Assembly: GCA_900321335.1 (NCBI GenBank)
Contig: ONVR01000198.1
Span: 1 to 16,384 of the forward strand
Source: an uncultured Eubacteriales bacterium
GTDB taxonomy: Bacteria; Bacillota; Clostridia; Oscillospirales; Oscillospiraceae
Reading direction: 5' to 3'
Length of the DNA stretch: 16,384 bases
Within the stretch, counting starts at the first letter, position 1, and each line of letters begins with the position of its first letter. Of the stretch, positions 5,698 to 12,412 are shown piece after piece. The translations under genes and the position numbers were made by a program. The notes beneath the pieces are model-generated. The model saw only the letters and a list, made by a program, of their open reading frames with translations. It did not search any database and was not told the DNA's origin.

Positions 5698-6372
5698 TTA
5701 GCAAGGGATATATTGTGTTCTCCACATGTTTATGAGAGTCTTTCCCGGTTCAAAAGCCTTCTCTTTTTCCTTGGGGAAGACTTTCTCCCGGCGCTGGATG
5801 CGCTCTGCACCATCGAACATCGTCCAGTTGAATTTACTGTAATCGGCCACCTGTTGGGTTTCCCCGCAGATCATTAGCTTTGTGGGACCCACGAAGGTTT
5901 CCAGAGATTTCTGGTAGCCGCGAAGTATCTTTTTATATCCGATCATCGGGTAAGCGGCAGTGGGCGTGTTACTGGTCATAATAAGCAGCACGGGGATCTG
6001 CTTTTCGTTGCAGCTCACGCGCTCCTTCTGATAGGTCAGTTACTGAAACAGCTACCGTTCATACACGGCGCGAAAGTCCGCGCTTACATCCCCAAAGTAG
6101 TTGGGAGTGCCGAGGATCAAGCCATCGGCGTTTCGGATGGCCTCCAGCACCGGCGCCAGCCCATCCCGACAGACGCATACGCCTTCGTGTCCCGGGCGCT
6201 TACATCCAAAGCAGGAAATGCAGCCGGTGAACTTCTCCAGACGATAGAGGTCAAATTTCTCTATGATAGCCCCGTTTCCCTCCGCGCCGCGGGCCGCTTC
6301 TGTGACCAGTATATCGGTGTTCCAGCCCATGCGGGGGCTGCAGTTGATGGCGACGATTTTCTTCTGCATCAT
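5698..6372 (-). pseudogene. Flavodoxin-fold FMN reductase-type gene with two in-frame stops
   Basis: The 5' half (6372 to 6052) encodes an NADPH-dependent FMN reductase/iron-sulfur flavoprotein-like start: KKIVAINCSPRMGWNTDILV, a Cys cluster CISCFGCK, and DGLILGTPNYFGDVSADF. The 3' half (6018 to 5698) encodes a matching C-terminus: IPVLLIMTSN, GYQKSLETFVGPTKLMICGE and FNWTMFDGAERIQRRE. Both halves are in the same frame, separated only by 12 codons that include TAG (6054-6052) and TAA (6042-6040). Where homologues continue with a phrase like LVFQ-LTY, this one reads stop-LFQ-stop-LTYQKER. So it is a gene inactivated by two point changes without frameshift, or a recent split. A GTG at 6018 could in principle restart the second half. 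Function of the parent: an FMN-dependent redox protein, substrate unknown. Confidence 0.75.
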
Positions 6373-6650
6373 AAGCTCCTTTTGTTCCGCCGGATCGCAG
6401 CCAGCCGATCCATATCCCCAAGCTCAATGGCCTGTGTCAGCGCGGCCAGGATTTTGTCCTTGCGCGCCAGAAAGTTTGGCCCGGTCAGATTAGCGGCCAC
6501 GGTGTGATGGGTGATGAAGGAGCAGTCACAAGTAGTTGGACAGGAAGATATGGACGGACGCAGGATTCTTTGCGTGCTCCCGTTTCAGAAGTTCCATGGT
6601 TTCCGTATCTAGTCTGAGCTTTTTACTGCCTATCTTTTTACCGCCTGTTG
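6373..6650 (-). pseudogene. Frame-disrupted coding remnant upstream of the flavoprotein gene
   Basis: On the minus strand one frame reads KKLRLDTETMELLKREHAKN and PASVHIFLSNYL, then hits TGA. A neighbouring frame continues sensibly with DCSFITHHTVAANLTGPNFL, ARKDKILAALTQAIELGDMD and RLAAIRRNKRSL, ending at the flavoprotein start. Removing one T near 6526 would join them into a stretch of about 90 codons. I do not recognise the family. The protein-like composition of both pieces suggests a decayed gene, probably co-transcribed with the flavoprotein. A real + strand promoter for the next gene lies at its far end. Confidence 0.4.
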
Positions 6651-6659
6651 TGATATAAT
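6651..6659 (+). promoter_or_regulatory. Extended -10 promoter of the LpdD-like gene
   Basis: TGATATAAT (TGnTATAAT), 26 nt before the ATG at 6686. The -35 region is a weak match (TATCTT at 6631-6636, 17-bp spacer), as is common for extended -10 promoters. Confidence 0.65.
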
Positions 6660-6685
6660 TATAAAAAAGCTGGCAGAGGTGTGAA

Positions 6686-7051
6686 ATGTTTCGAGAAGAA
6701 CTGTTTGACGGATATGTAATCTGCTGTGACGTGATCCGGATGGGAGAAGACTATACTCTTGCAGTCTACGGTGGAGGCAGGCCCCATGTGGGAAGCGTGG
6801 TCATGGCCATTGCCCGGCCTAGCCTGAGCGGGGAAGGGATCAGCGCCACATCTTCGGTGCTCAATGGCGTGGGCCACAAGGATGAGGCTATAGGCCGCAT
6901 CTTTGCCGAGGCAGTGGCAAAGGCGAAGCGCTGCACGGCGGTTTGCTCCTGCGGTATCCATGTAGATAATATCAGCCCTGAGCAGCTTCTGAGGGTGCAG
7001 GGTTGCTGTGACCGATTACTTCAGCGAGTATTGATAGAGATTAACGAATAA
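6686..7051 (+). CDS. LpdD-like prenylated-flavin decarboxylase chaperone
   Basis: A 121-aa protein resembling LpdD, the small partner of the UbiD-type gallate decarboxylase LpdC. Matching patterns are GEDYTLAVYGGGRPHVGSVV, then ISATSSVLNGVGHKDEAIGR and CGIHVDNISPEQLLRVQG. LpdD-type proteins are associated with maturation or cofactor handling of UbiD enzymes. The genes for a UbiD decarboxylase and a UbiX prenyltransferase lie 7 kb downstream on the same element, which supports the call. AGAGG precedes the ATG, an extended -10 promoter lies at 6651 and a strong terminator follows at 7130. It is therefore its own transcription unit, separate from the operon it probably serves. Family recognition is from memory of motifs; a small ligand-binding protein of another kind is the alternative. 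Confidence 0.75.
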   Translation: MFREELFDGYVICCDVIRMGEDYTLAVYGGGRPHVGSVVMAIARPSLSGEGISATSSVLNGVGHKDEAIGRIFAEAVAKAKRCTAVCSCGIHVDNISPEQLLRVQGCCDRLLQRVLIEINE

Positions 7052-7129
7052 GCCGCAGAATGAATAAATGTAATCTCCGCACGCATTTGCTCGTGCTTAT
7101 ATCGGCGTGTTTTTAATGTGGAATATGAC

Positions 7130-7180
7130 AATCGCACCATCAAAGCACTTCCGCTTTGATGGTGCGATTTCATTTTGTCA
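7130..7180 (+). terminator. Strong rho-independent terminator after the LpdD-like gene
   Basis: A perfect 17-bp stem (7130-7146 and 7153-7169, loop ACTTCC) followed by TCATTTTG. It separates the LpdD-like transcript from the transporter operon. Confidence 0.85.
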
Positions 7181-7507
7181 CTTGAGCGATGGCTGCGGTC
7201 CGGAAAACAATTAGGCGAATTTTTTCGCTGATGTGCATCATTTTCAATTCATTTTGAGTAAAAAGGGAAAATACAAAAAAGAGAAAACAGCAAAAGAAAC
7301 AAAAATGTGTCCCTCGGTTTGACAATTTTGTAGAATTTTTTTGTATAAACGAATCGGAATTGGATTTATCGAATTAAAATCAAAAAGGAAAGGGGAATAA
7401 TGCTAAAATAGAGCCAGTACAAAGGTACGTCGCGATAAACCTTTTGTCCCCGGCCGATGCGCACGGCCGCGGGATACTCCGAAAAAAATGAGAGGAGAGA
7501 ATTGGTT
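7181..7507 (+). promoter_or_regulatory. AT-rich control and leader region of the nine-gene operon
   Basis: A 327-base non-coding stretch, strikingly AT-rich between about 7200 and 7410 compared with the GC-rich operon. -35 TTGACA lies at 7319-7324, with either TGTATA (7342-7347, 17-bp spacer) or TATAAA (7344-7349, 19-bp) as -10. The leader after it has an imperfect inverted repeat ACAAAGGT...ACCTTTTGT (about 7419-7447). A GC-rich hairpin with CGGCCG arms follows (about 7449-7474). No classical riboswitch is recognised. Lrp-type regulators bind degenerate AT-rich sites, so the operon's own Lrp protein is a candidate regulator here (inference). Confidence 0.6.
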
Positions 7508-8926
7508 ATGGCAAACAACGGGAAAAACGATAAGCTGAAGAAAGCCGTATACCTCGTCCTGATCTTTGCTGGCTTCGCAATTTTGAGAAATTTTGTGCCC
7601 TCCGGTCTGGACCAGGCGGGATGGGACGGCTTCCTGGTGCTGTTTGTGGCGGTCCTTCTGTGGCTGACAGAGGCGGTGCCCATGGCAGTCACGGCGATTT
7701 TCGTGCTGTTCTTCGGCGCTTGGGTGGGCTTTGAAACAGAGGGCACCATCCTGGCAAACTTCGCGTCCACAGGCCCCTTCTTCCTGCTGGCCGCGATGAT
7801 CATCGGACAGATCTTTTCCAAGGTCGGTCTGGGCAAGCGCATCTCCCTGTACGTTCTGCCCGCCTTTGGCAACAAGGCCAAGGCGGTGCTGCTGGCCGTC
7901 ATGCTTGGCACCTGCATCGTCTCCATGTTCCTGGCGGACATCCCCACGGCACTGGTGTTCTTCGGCCTGTGCATGCCTATTCTGGAGCAGAACAACTGCA
8001 AGCCCGGCGAGTCCAAATTCGGTAAGGCCATCATGCTCGGCATTCCCGTCGGCGCCGCTATCGGCGGCATCGGCACGCCCGCCGGCAGCGGCATGAACGC
8101 GGTCACCATGTCCCTGATGAAGAACATCGTGGGCGTGGAGGTCAGCTTCGCTCAGTGGTCCCTGGTGGGCGTCCCTGTGGCGGTGGTGAGTACGGTTCTG
8201 GCCTGGCTGGTGCTCTGCTGGCTGTACAAGCCCGAGATCGACGTGGTCAAGGGGCTGGACTCCCTGAAGGAGGATCGGAAAACCATCGGCCCGCTGCGCG
8301 GCGATGAGTTGAAATTTACCATTGTTTTCGCTATCATGATCGTGATGTGGTTCATCCCCAAGAGAACCGGCATCGACATGTATATGACCGCCTGGGCCGG
8401 CATCTTCGTCATGTCCCTGCCTGGCATGAACATGGTCGATTGGAAGGACGCCAGCAGCAAGATCGACTGGTCTGCGTTCCTGATCTGCGGCGCCGCCACC
8501 GCGCTGGCGACGGTGGTCGCCAACCTGGGCACCGGCGAGTGGCTCAGCGGCATTCTGGCAAATCTCTTCCTGTCCAAGGTCGCGGGTATGGGCATCCTCG
8601 TGCTGGTTTTCGTCATCAATATCATGATGATGGTGGGCCATTACCCGATGCCGCAGGGCGTCTCCCTGGCCGGCCTTTGCCTGCCGGTGGTCGGCGGCCT
8701 GGCCGTCACGCTCGGCGTCAACCCCATTGTGATCTGCCTGCCCGTCTGCATGTCCACCAGCATGCTTCTGCTGGTGCCCATTGATCCCACCTGCTTTACC
8801 ACCTATTCCGGCGGTTACTGGAAGATCAAGGACATGATGGGCTCCGGCGTGATCATCACCCTCTGCTATGTGGTGGTGGCCTCCGTTTGGACGGCGGTCG
8901 TCGCCGGGCTGGGGCTTCTGAGCTGA
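7508..8926 (+). CDS. DASS/SLC13-type anion (carboxylate) transporter
   Basis: A 472-aa integral membrane protein with about 12 hydrophobic segments. Motifs of the divalent anion:sodium symporter (Na_sulph_symp/CitT-like) family are visible. They are the LWLTEAVPMAVTAIFVLFFG opening helices, STGPFFLLAAMIIGQ, the first pore loop GIPVGAAIGGIGTPAGSGMN, and the second repeat MVGHYPMPQGVSLAGLCLP with ICLPVCMSTSMLLLVPIDPT. Such carriers take up di- or tricarboxylates, or exchange them, in the cytoplasmic membrane. ATG 7508 is chosen: GAGGAGA lies just upstream, and the N-terminus MANNGKNDKLKK is a typical positive cytoplasmic start. A longer frame to 7457 overlaps the leader. It is first in the operon and probably supplies the substrate for the enzymes behind it, or exports their product. 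Substrate not deducible. Confidence 0.9.
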   Translation: MANNGKNDKLKKAVYLVLIFAGFAILRNFVPSGLDQAGWDGFLVLFVAVLLWLTEAVPMAVTAIFVLFFGAWVGFETEGTILANFASTGPFFLLAAMIIGQIFSKVGLGKRISLYVLPAFGNKAKAVLLAVMLGTCIVSMFLADIPTALVFFGLCMPILEQNNCKPGESKFGKAIMLGIPVGAAIGGIGTPAGSGMNAVTMSLMKNIVGVEVSFAQWSLVGVPVAVVSTVLAWLVLCWLYKPEIDVVKGLDSLKEDRKTIGPLRGDELKFTIVFAIMIVMWFIPKRTGIDMYMTAWAGIFVMSLPGMNMVDWKDASSKIDWSAFLICGAATALATVVANLGTGEWLSGILANLFLSKVAGMGILVLVFVINIMMMVGHYPMPQGVSLAGLCLPVVGGLAVTLGVNPIVICLPVCMSTSMLLLVPIDPTCFTTYSGGYWKIKDMMGSGVIITLCYVVVASVWTAVVAGLGLLS

Positions 8927-8930
8927 TAAA

Positions 8931-8954
8931 CCCGGATCGGCCGCAGCCGATCGG
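8931..8954 (+). repeat. Hairpin between transporter and regulator genes
   Basis: CCCGGATCGGC and GCCGATCGGG around CGCA form a stem with one bulged G, directly after the transporter stop and before the Lrp ribosome site. There is no T-run. It may adjust relative expression (mRNA processing or stability) rather than terminate. Confidence 0.45.
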
Positions 8955-8977
8955 GAAAATGATATGGAGGGAAGCCA

Positions 8978-9439
8978 ATGTTTCAACTTGATTCCGTAGA
9001 CGAGGCCATTCTGGACATTCTTCGGGAGGATGGCCGCTGCAGCTACTCTGAAATTGCCGAACGCGTGCATCTGTCCCGCGTCGCGGTGCGGGAGCGAATC
9101 AACACCATGAAGGAAAACGGGATTATTCTCGGCTTCACCGCCATCATCGACGCCAAGGCGTTCCAAAAATACGCCGGCATATACATGGACATTGAGGTGG
9201 AGCCCAGGATGATCGACCATGTGGCCCACGAGCTGATGAAGCTTCCGGAAATCGCGATCGTTTCCCAGCACACGGGCACCACCGGCCTGCATGTCCATGC
9301 CTACATTGACAGCCTGGAAAAAGTTTCCCAATACATGGAGGACAAGGTGTACTCCATAAACGGCGTGAAAGGGGCCGAGGTGCAGCTGCTGATCCATCAA
9401 TACAAGACCACGGCATATATTGCCAGATATCAGGAGTGA
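8978..9439 (+). CDS. Lrp/AsnC-family transcription regulator
   Basis: A 153-aa regulator. The N-terminal helix-turn-helix is at residues about 5-50 (ILDILREDGRCSYSEIAERV, then LSRVAVRERI). The ligand-binding RAM domain is at about 65-145 (IYMDIEVEP, HTGTTGLHVHAYI). These proteins form octamers, bind DNA at AT-rich sites and usually sense amino acids or related acids. GGAGGG precedes ATG 8978. It lies inside the operon between transporter and oxidoreductase genes, so it most likely controls the operon itself through the region at 7181-7507, perhaps responding to the imported substrate. Lrp proteins are often linked to amino-acid or 2-oxoacid metabolism, which fits the oxidoreductase next door. 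Target and ligand are inference. Confidence 0.93.
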   Translation: MFQLDSVDEAILDILREDGRCSYSEIAERVHLSRVAVRERINTMKENGIILGFTAIIDAKAFQKYAGIYMDIEVEPRMIDHVAHELMKLPEIAIVSQHTGTTGLHVHAYIDSLEKVSQYMEDKVYSINGVKGAEVQLLIHQYKTTAYIARYQE

Positions 9440-9473
9440 GACTCGGCCCGTTATTTCGAGGAGGACATGAATT

Positions 9474-10001
9474 ATGTGGGAATTTAAATTTTATTCCCGC
9501 GGCGGACAGGGCGCTGTAACCGCCGCCAAAATATTGATCAATGCGGCAATTCTGGAGGGCAAGTTCGGCCAGGCCATTCCGTCCTACGGCCAGGAGCGCA
9601 AGGGCGCTCCCGTGTATACCTATGCCCGCATCGCGGACGGCCCCATTGAGGTGAAAAGCTATGTTTACCGCCCCAACTGCGTGATCTGCTTCGATACCAG
9701 TCTGGCGGATCTGGGCATCGACATTACCGAGGGCGTCCGCCCCGGTTCCACCCTGGTGGTCAACACTAACAAGGACTTCAGCTGCGACGCCTTTGAAACG
9801 GTCTGCGGCATCGACGCGGACACGATCACCCATGAGATGCTGGGCGAGGTGCCGCCCAATGTGGCAATGCTGGGCGCGCTCGCCAAGGCCACCGGCTGCG
9901 TCTCCATTGAGAGCCTGCTGAAGGCCATCGAAGTAAAAATCCCCGGAAAGGCTGGTGAGATGAATGCAAGAGCTTGTAAAGCAGCGTACGAAAATGCTTG
10001 A
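9474..10001 (+). CDS. 2-oxoacid:ferredoxin oxidoreductase, gamma subunit
   Basis: A 175-aa gamma subunit of the pyruvate/2-oxoacid:ferredoxin oxidoreductase family. Seen: the FYSRGGQGAVTAAKILINAA motif at the N-terminus, then AIPSYGQERKGAPVYTYARI. In four-subunit enzymes gamma contributes to CoA-binding and assembly. GAGGAGG lies 9 nt before ATG 9474; an ATG seven bases earlier is out of frame and stops at once. The order gamma-delta-alpha-beta is that of the classical archaeal and Thermotoga-type por cluster. Its 3' end overlaps the delta gene by 38 nt. Which 2-oxoacid is used cannot be read from sequence. Confidence 0.93.
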   Translation: MWEFKFYSRGGQGAVTAAKILINAAILEGKFGQAIPSYGQERKGAPVYTYARIADGPIEVKSYVYRPNCVICFDTSLADLGIDITEGVRPGSTLVVNTNKDFSCDAFETVCGIDADTITHEMLGEVPPNVAMLGALAKATGCVSIESLLKAIEVKIPGKAGEMNARACKAAYENA

Positions 10002-10275
10002 GACCCTGCCCAAAATTGTCGGGCCGGTGTCGGTTAAGGTCTCCGATGTTCACACCGGCGTCTGGCGTTACCGCCGGCCGGTCATCCGCCATGACGACTG
10101 TATTCGCTGCGGCATCTGCGCGGAGTACTGCCCCTGCGGCGTAATCGAGAAGGCCGAGGTCATGACCGTCGACTACACCTACTGCAAGGGCTGCGGCATC
10201 TGCACGGTCGAGTGTCCCAAGAAGGCCATCGACTTTGTTCTGGAATCTGAATTTGAAGGGGAGGGAGATCAGTAA
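9964..10275 (+). CDS. 2-oxoacid:ferredoxin oxidoreductase, delta (ferredoxin-like) subunit
   Basis: A 103-aa delta subunit with two complete [4Fe-4S] motifs, CIRCGICAEYCP and CKGCGICTVECP (both CxxCxxCxxxCP). They carry electrons from the TPP site to external ferredoxin. The frame opens at ATG 9964, inside the gamma gene. A second ATG at 9994 (MLETLPK) would shorten the overlap to 8 nt and is a possible true start; neither has a strong ribosome site, which suggests translational coupling to gamma. The stop TAA overlaps the alpha ATG (TAATG). Confidence 0.92.
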   Translation: MQELVKQRTKMLETLPKIVGPVSVKVSDVHTGVWRYRRPVIRHDDCIRCGICAEYCPCGVIEKAEVMTVDYTYCKGCGICTVECPKKAIDFVLESEFEGEGDQ

Positions 10276-11474
10276 TGGGTGTGATTAAAGCTCTGGACGG
10301 CAACGCCGCCATCGCGCATGGCGTAATGCGTTCCAAGGTGCAGCTGGTCGCGGCGTATCCCATCACGCCGCAGACGCCGATTGTGGAGACGATCTCCTCC
10401 CTGATCGACACCAAGCAGTACGACGCCACCTACATAACCGTAGAATCGGAACACTCGGCCCTCAGCGCCGTGATCGGCGCCGCCTCCACCGGCGTGCGCA
10501 CCTTCACCGCCAGCGCCTCCCACGGCCTGGCTCTGATGCATGAGGTGACCGGCACCTGCTCGGCCTCCCGCCTGCCCGCTGTCATGGCGGTCGTCAGCCG
10601 CGCCATCCCCGGCCCCATGTGCCTCTGGTGCGACCACTCCGATATCATGACGCAGCGGGATCAGGGCTGGATCCAGCTCTTCGCCAAGAGCCCGCAGGAG
10701 GCGCTGGACTTTATCATGATCGCCTATCGCACCAGTGAGGACGAGCGTGTCCTGACGCCCACGATGGTGGACATCGACGGCTTCTTCTGCTCCCATTTGA
10801 CCGAGCCGGTGGACGTGCCCACCGAGGAGGAGGCGGAGCGCTTCATCACCGACTTTAACCCTGTCAACGCGGTGCTGGATCCGGAACTGCCCTATGCCAT
10901 CAACAACCTGACCTCCCCCGCCATCTTCACCGAGATCAAGCGCTCCCAGGATCTGGGCATGCGCGCCGCCGCAGGCGTTTTGGACGAGCGTTTTGAGCAG
11001 TTTGGCGAGCTCTTCGGACGCCGCTACGGGCGGATCCTGTGCGAGAACGTTGAGGATGCGGACACGGTGGTGGTCTGCATGGGCTCCATGGCCGGCACGG
11101 TGCAGCATGTGGTCCGGCAGCTACGCGAGGAGGGAAAGAAGGTCGGTATCCTGCGCGTTGTCGCCTTCCGGCCCTTCCCGGCGAAGGAGGTCGCGGAGGC
11201 TTTGAAAAACGCGAAAAACGTCGCCGTGATCGACCGCGTTTCCGCCATGGGTTCCTTCGGCCCCCTGTATGAGGAGGTCCTGGCCAGCATGCGCCTCGGC
11301 AGGCTCGACGCCAACGCCTACAGCTTCGTGGCCGGCCTCGGCGGACGGGATATCTGGGAACAGACCGTGGAGGACGTGATCGCGAGGACGGAGGAGCTGG
11401 GCGCTGAGAACTCGGTCTGCGACGCCCCGATCTGGATTGACCTGAAAGAAGAGGAGGTAGTGACAAATGGCTGA
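10275..11474 (+). CDS. 2-oxoacid:ferredoxin oxidoreductase, alpha subunit
   Basis: A 399-aa alpha subunit. It has the pyrimidine-binding domain signature YPITPQTPIVE (residues 28-38) and the TPP-activating glutamate region ITVESEHSALSAVIGAASTG. Later come TASASHGLALMHEV and domain II with CMGSMAGT and VGILRVVAFRPFP, as in PorA/VorA/KorA-type chains. With beta it forms the TPP active site that oxidatively decarboxylates a 2-oxoacid to acyl-CoA. The start is fixed by a 1-nt overlap with the delta stop and by GGGGAGGGAG just upstream. It overlaps the beta gene by 8 nt, so all four subunits are coupled. Length is normal for the family. Confidence 0.94.
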   Translation: MGVIKALDGNAAIAHGVMRSKVQLVAAYPITPQTPIVETISSLIDTKQYDATYITVESEHSALSAVIGAASTGVRTFTASASHGLALMHEVTGTCSASRLPAVMAVVSRAIPGPMCLWCDHSDIMTQRDQGWIQLFAKSPQEALDFIMIAYRTSEDERVLTPTMVDIDGFFCSHLTEPVDVPTEEEAERFITDFNPVNAVLDPELPYAINNLTSPAIFTEIKRSQDLGMRAAAGVLDERFEQFGELFGRRYGRILCENVEDADTVVVCMGSMAGTVQHVVRQLREEGKKVGILRVVAFRPFPAKEVAEALKNAKNVAVIDRVSAMGSFGPLYEEVLASMRLGRLDANAYSFVAGLGGRDIWEQTVEDVIARTEELGAENSVCDAPIWIDLKEEEVVTNG

Positions 11475-12333
11475 ACTGGATCTTCTGAGCAAAGGCATGA
11501 CCACCTGCCAGGGCTGCCCGATGGAGCTGATCGGACGTTCCGCGCTTGAGGTTCTCGGCCCGAAAACGATCACCATGACGCCTCCCAGCTGCTCGGCCAT
11601 CCTGACCGGCAGCGGCGACGAGACCGGCTGGGGCATCCCCTCGGTGCAGACTGTTCTGATGAGCCTGCCCGCGTTTGCCTCCGGCGTCTCTGAGGCCCTG
11701 AAAATCCGCGGCATGGACGATGTGACCGTGATGGGATTTGCCGGCGACGGCGGCACCTTTGATATCGGCCTGCAGTCCCTCTCCGGCGCCATTGAGCGCG
11801 GACACAAGGCCATCTATATCTGCTACAACAACGAGGCATATATGAACACCGGCGGCCAGCGCTCCAGCGCGACGACTCTGGGCGCCTCTACCAAGACCAC
11901 GCCCACCGGCAAAAAGGAGGTCAGCAAGAATATCGACTTCATGCTGCTCCATACGCCCCTTGCCTATCAGGCGACGGCCTCTGTGGGGAATATCCGGGAC
12001 TTCAAGCGGAAGCTGGCAAAAGCGGCAACCAAGGACGGCCCCTGCTTTATCCATGTGATGACTCCCTGCCCCTCGGGCTGGAAGTTCCCCGCCGACCAGA
12101 CCGTCCAGATCGCGAAGCTCGCGATCAAGAGCGGCATGTGGCTCCTCTTCGAGCGGGAAGACGGGAAAATCACCATTAACCAGAAACCGACAAATTTTGA
12201 GCTGATTCCCGAATACCTGTCCCGTCAGAAGCGTTTCAACCGCATCAACGACGAGATCACTGCGCAGATCATCGAAGAGGCGAAGACGCGCTATGAGACC
12301 CTGCAGCAGCTGTCTCAGCTCGCCTGCCTGTAA
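11467..12333 (+). CDS. 2-oxoacid:ferredoxin oxidoreductase, beta (TPP-binding) subunit
   Basis: A 288-aa beta subunit. The TPP/Mg motif is GDGG at 93-96 followed by NN at 121-122 (ICYNNEAYMNTGGQRSSATT). The proximal [4Fe-4S] cysteines are placed at C14, C17 and C42 (C-x2-C-x24-C). The fourth is at C201 in TPCPSGW. This spacing is that of pyruvate:ferredoxin oxidoreductases, so the cluster should be intact. One difference is that the first motif is CQGCP where most members have CxGCG. GAAGAGGAGG lies upstream in the alpha gene end. It is followed by a 14-bp hairpin and then the CoA-transferase. The specificity could be for pyruvate, aryl-pyruvate, phenylglyoxylate-type or branched 2-oxoacids. 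Confidence 0.94.
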   Translation: MAELDLLSKGMTTCQGCPMELIGRSALEVLGPKTITMTPPSCSAILTGSGDETGWGIPSVQTVLMSLPAFASGVSEALKIRGMDDVTVMGFAGDGGTFDIGLQSLSGAIERGHKAIYICYNNEAYMNTGGQRSSATTLGASTKTTPTGKKEVSKNIDFMLLHTPLAYQATASVGNIRDFKRKLAKAATKDGPCFIHVMTPCPSGWKFPADQTVQIAKLAIKSGMWLLFEREDGKITINQKPTNFELIPEYLSRQKRFNRINDEITAQIIEEAKTRYETLQQLSQLACL

Positions 12334-12340
12334 CACATCG

Positions 12341-12373
12341 GAATGCGCAGAATAGACACTATTCTGCGCATTC
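12341..12373 (+). repeat. Intercistronic 14-bp perfect hairpin
   Basis: GAATGCGCAGAATA (12341-12354) and TATTCTGCGCATTC (12360-12373) with a 5-base loop, between oxidoreductase beta and the CoA-transferase. Only TTGCAT follows, so it is a weak terminator at best. It may be a partial terminator or RNA processing/stability element that sets different levels for the two halves of the operon. Confidence 0.6.
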
Positions 12374-12412
12374 TTGCATCCATTCGAAACTTATGAGGAC
12401 GGGGGAAAATCA

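Noticed and set aside
5611..5877. + frame of 88 codons
   Set aside because: Mostly antisense to the C-terminal half of the flavoprotein remnant, with no family likeness.
7403..9400. Very long minus-strand frame (665 codons) opposite the transporter and Lrp genes
   Set aside because: A GC-rich codon-position shadow: His/Gly/Asp/Gln-rich with no domain pattern, while the + strand genes have clear families.
10936..12336. 466-codon minus frame opposite oxidoreductase alpha/beta
   Set aside because: Arg/Pro/Ser-rich shadow of a GC-rich coding strand; no start signal.
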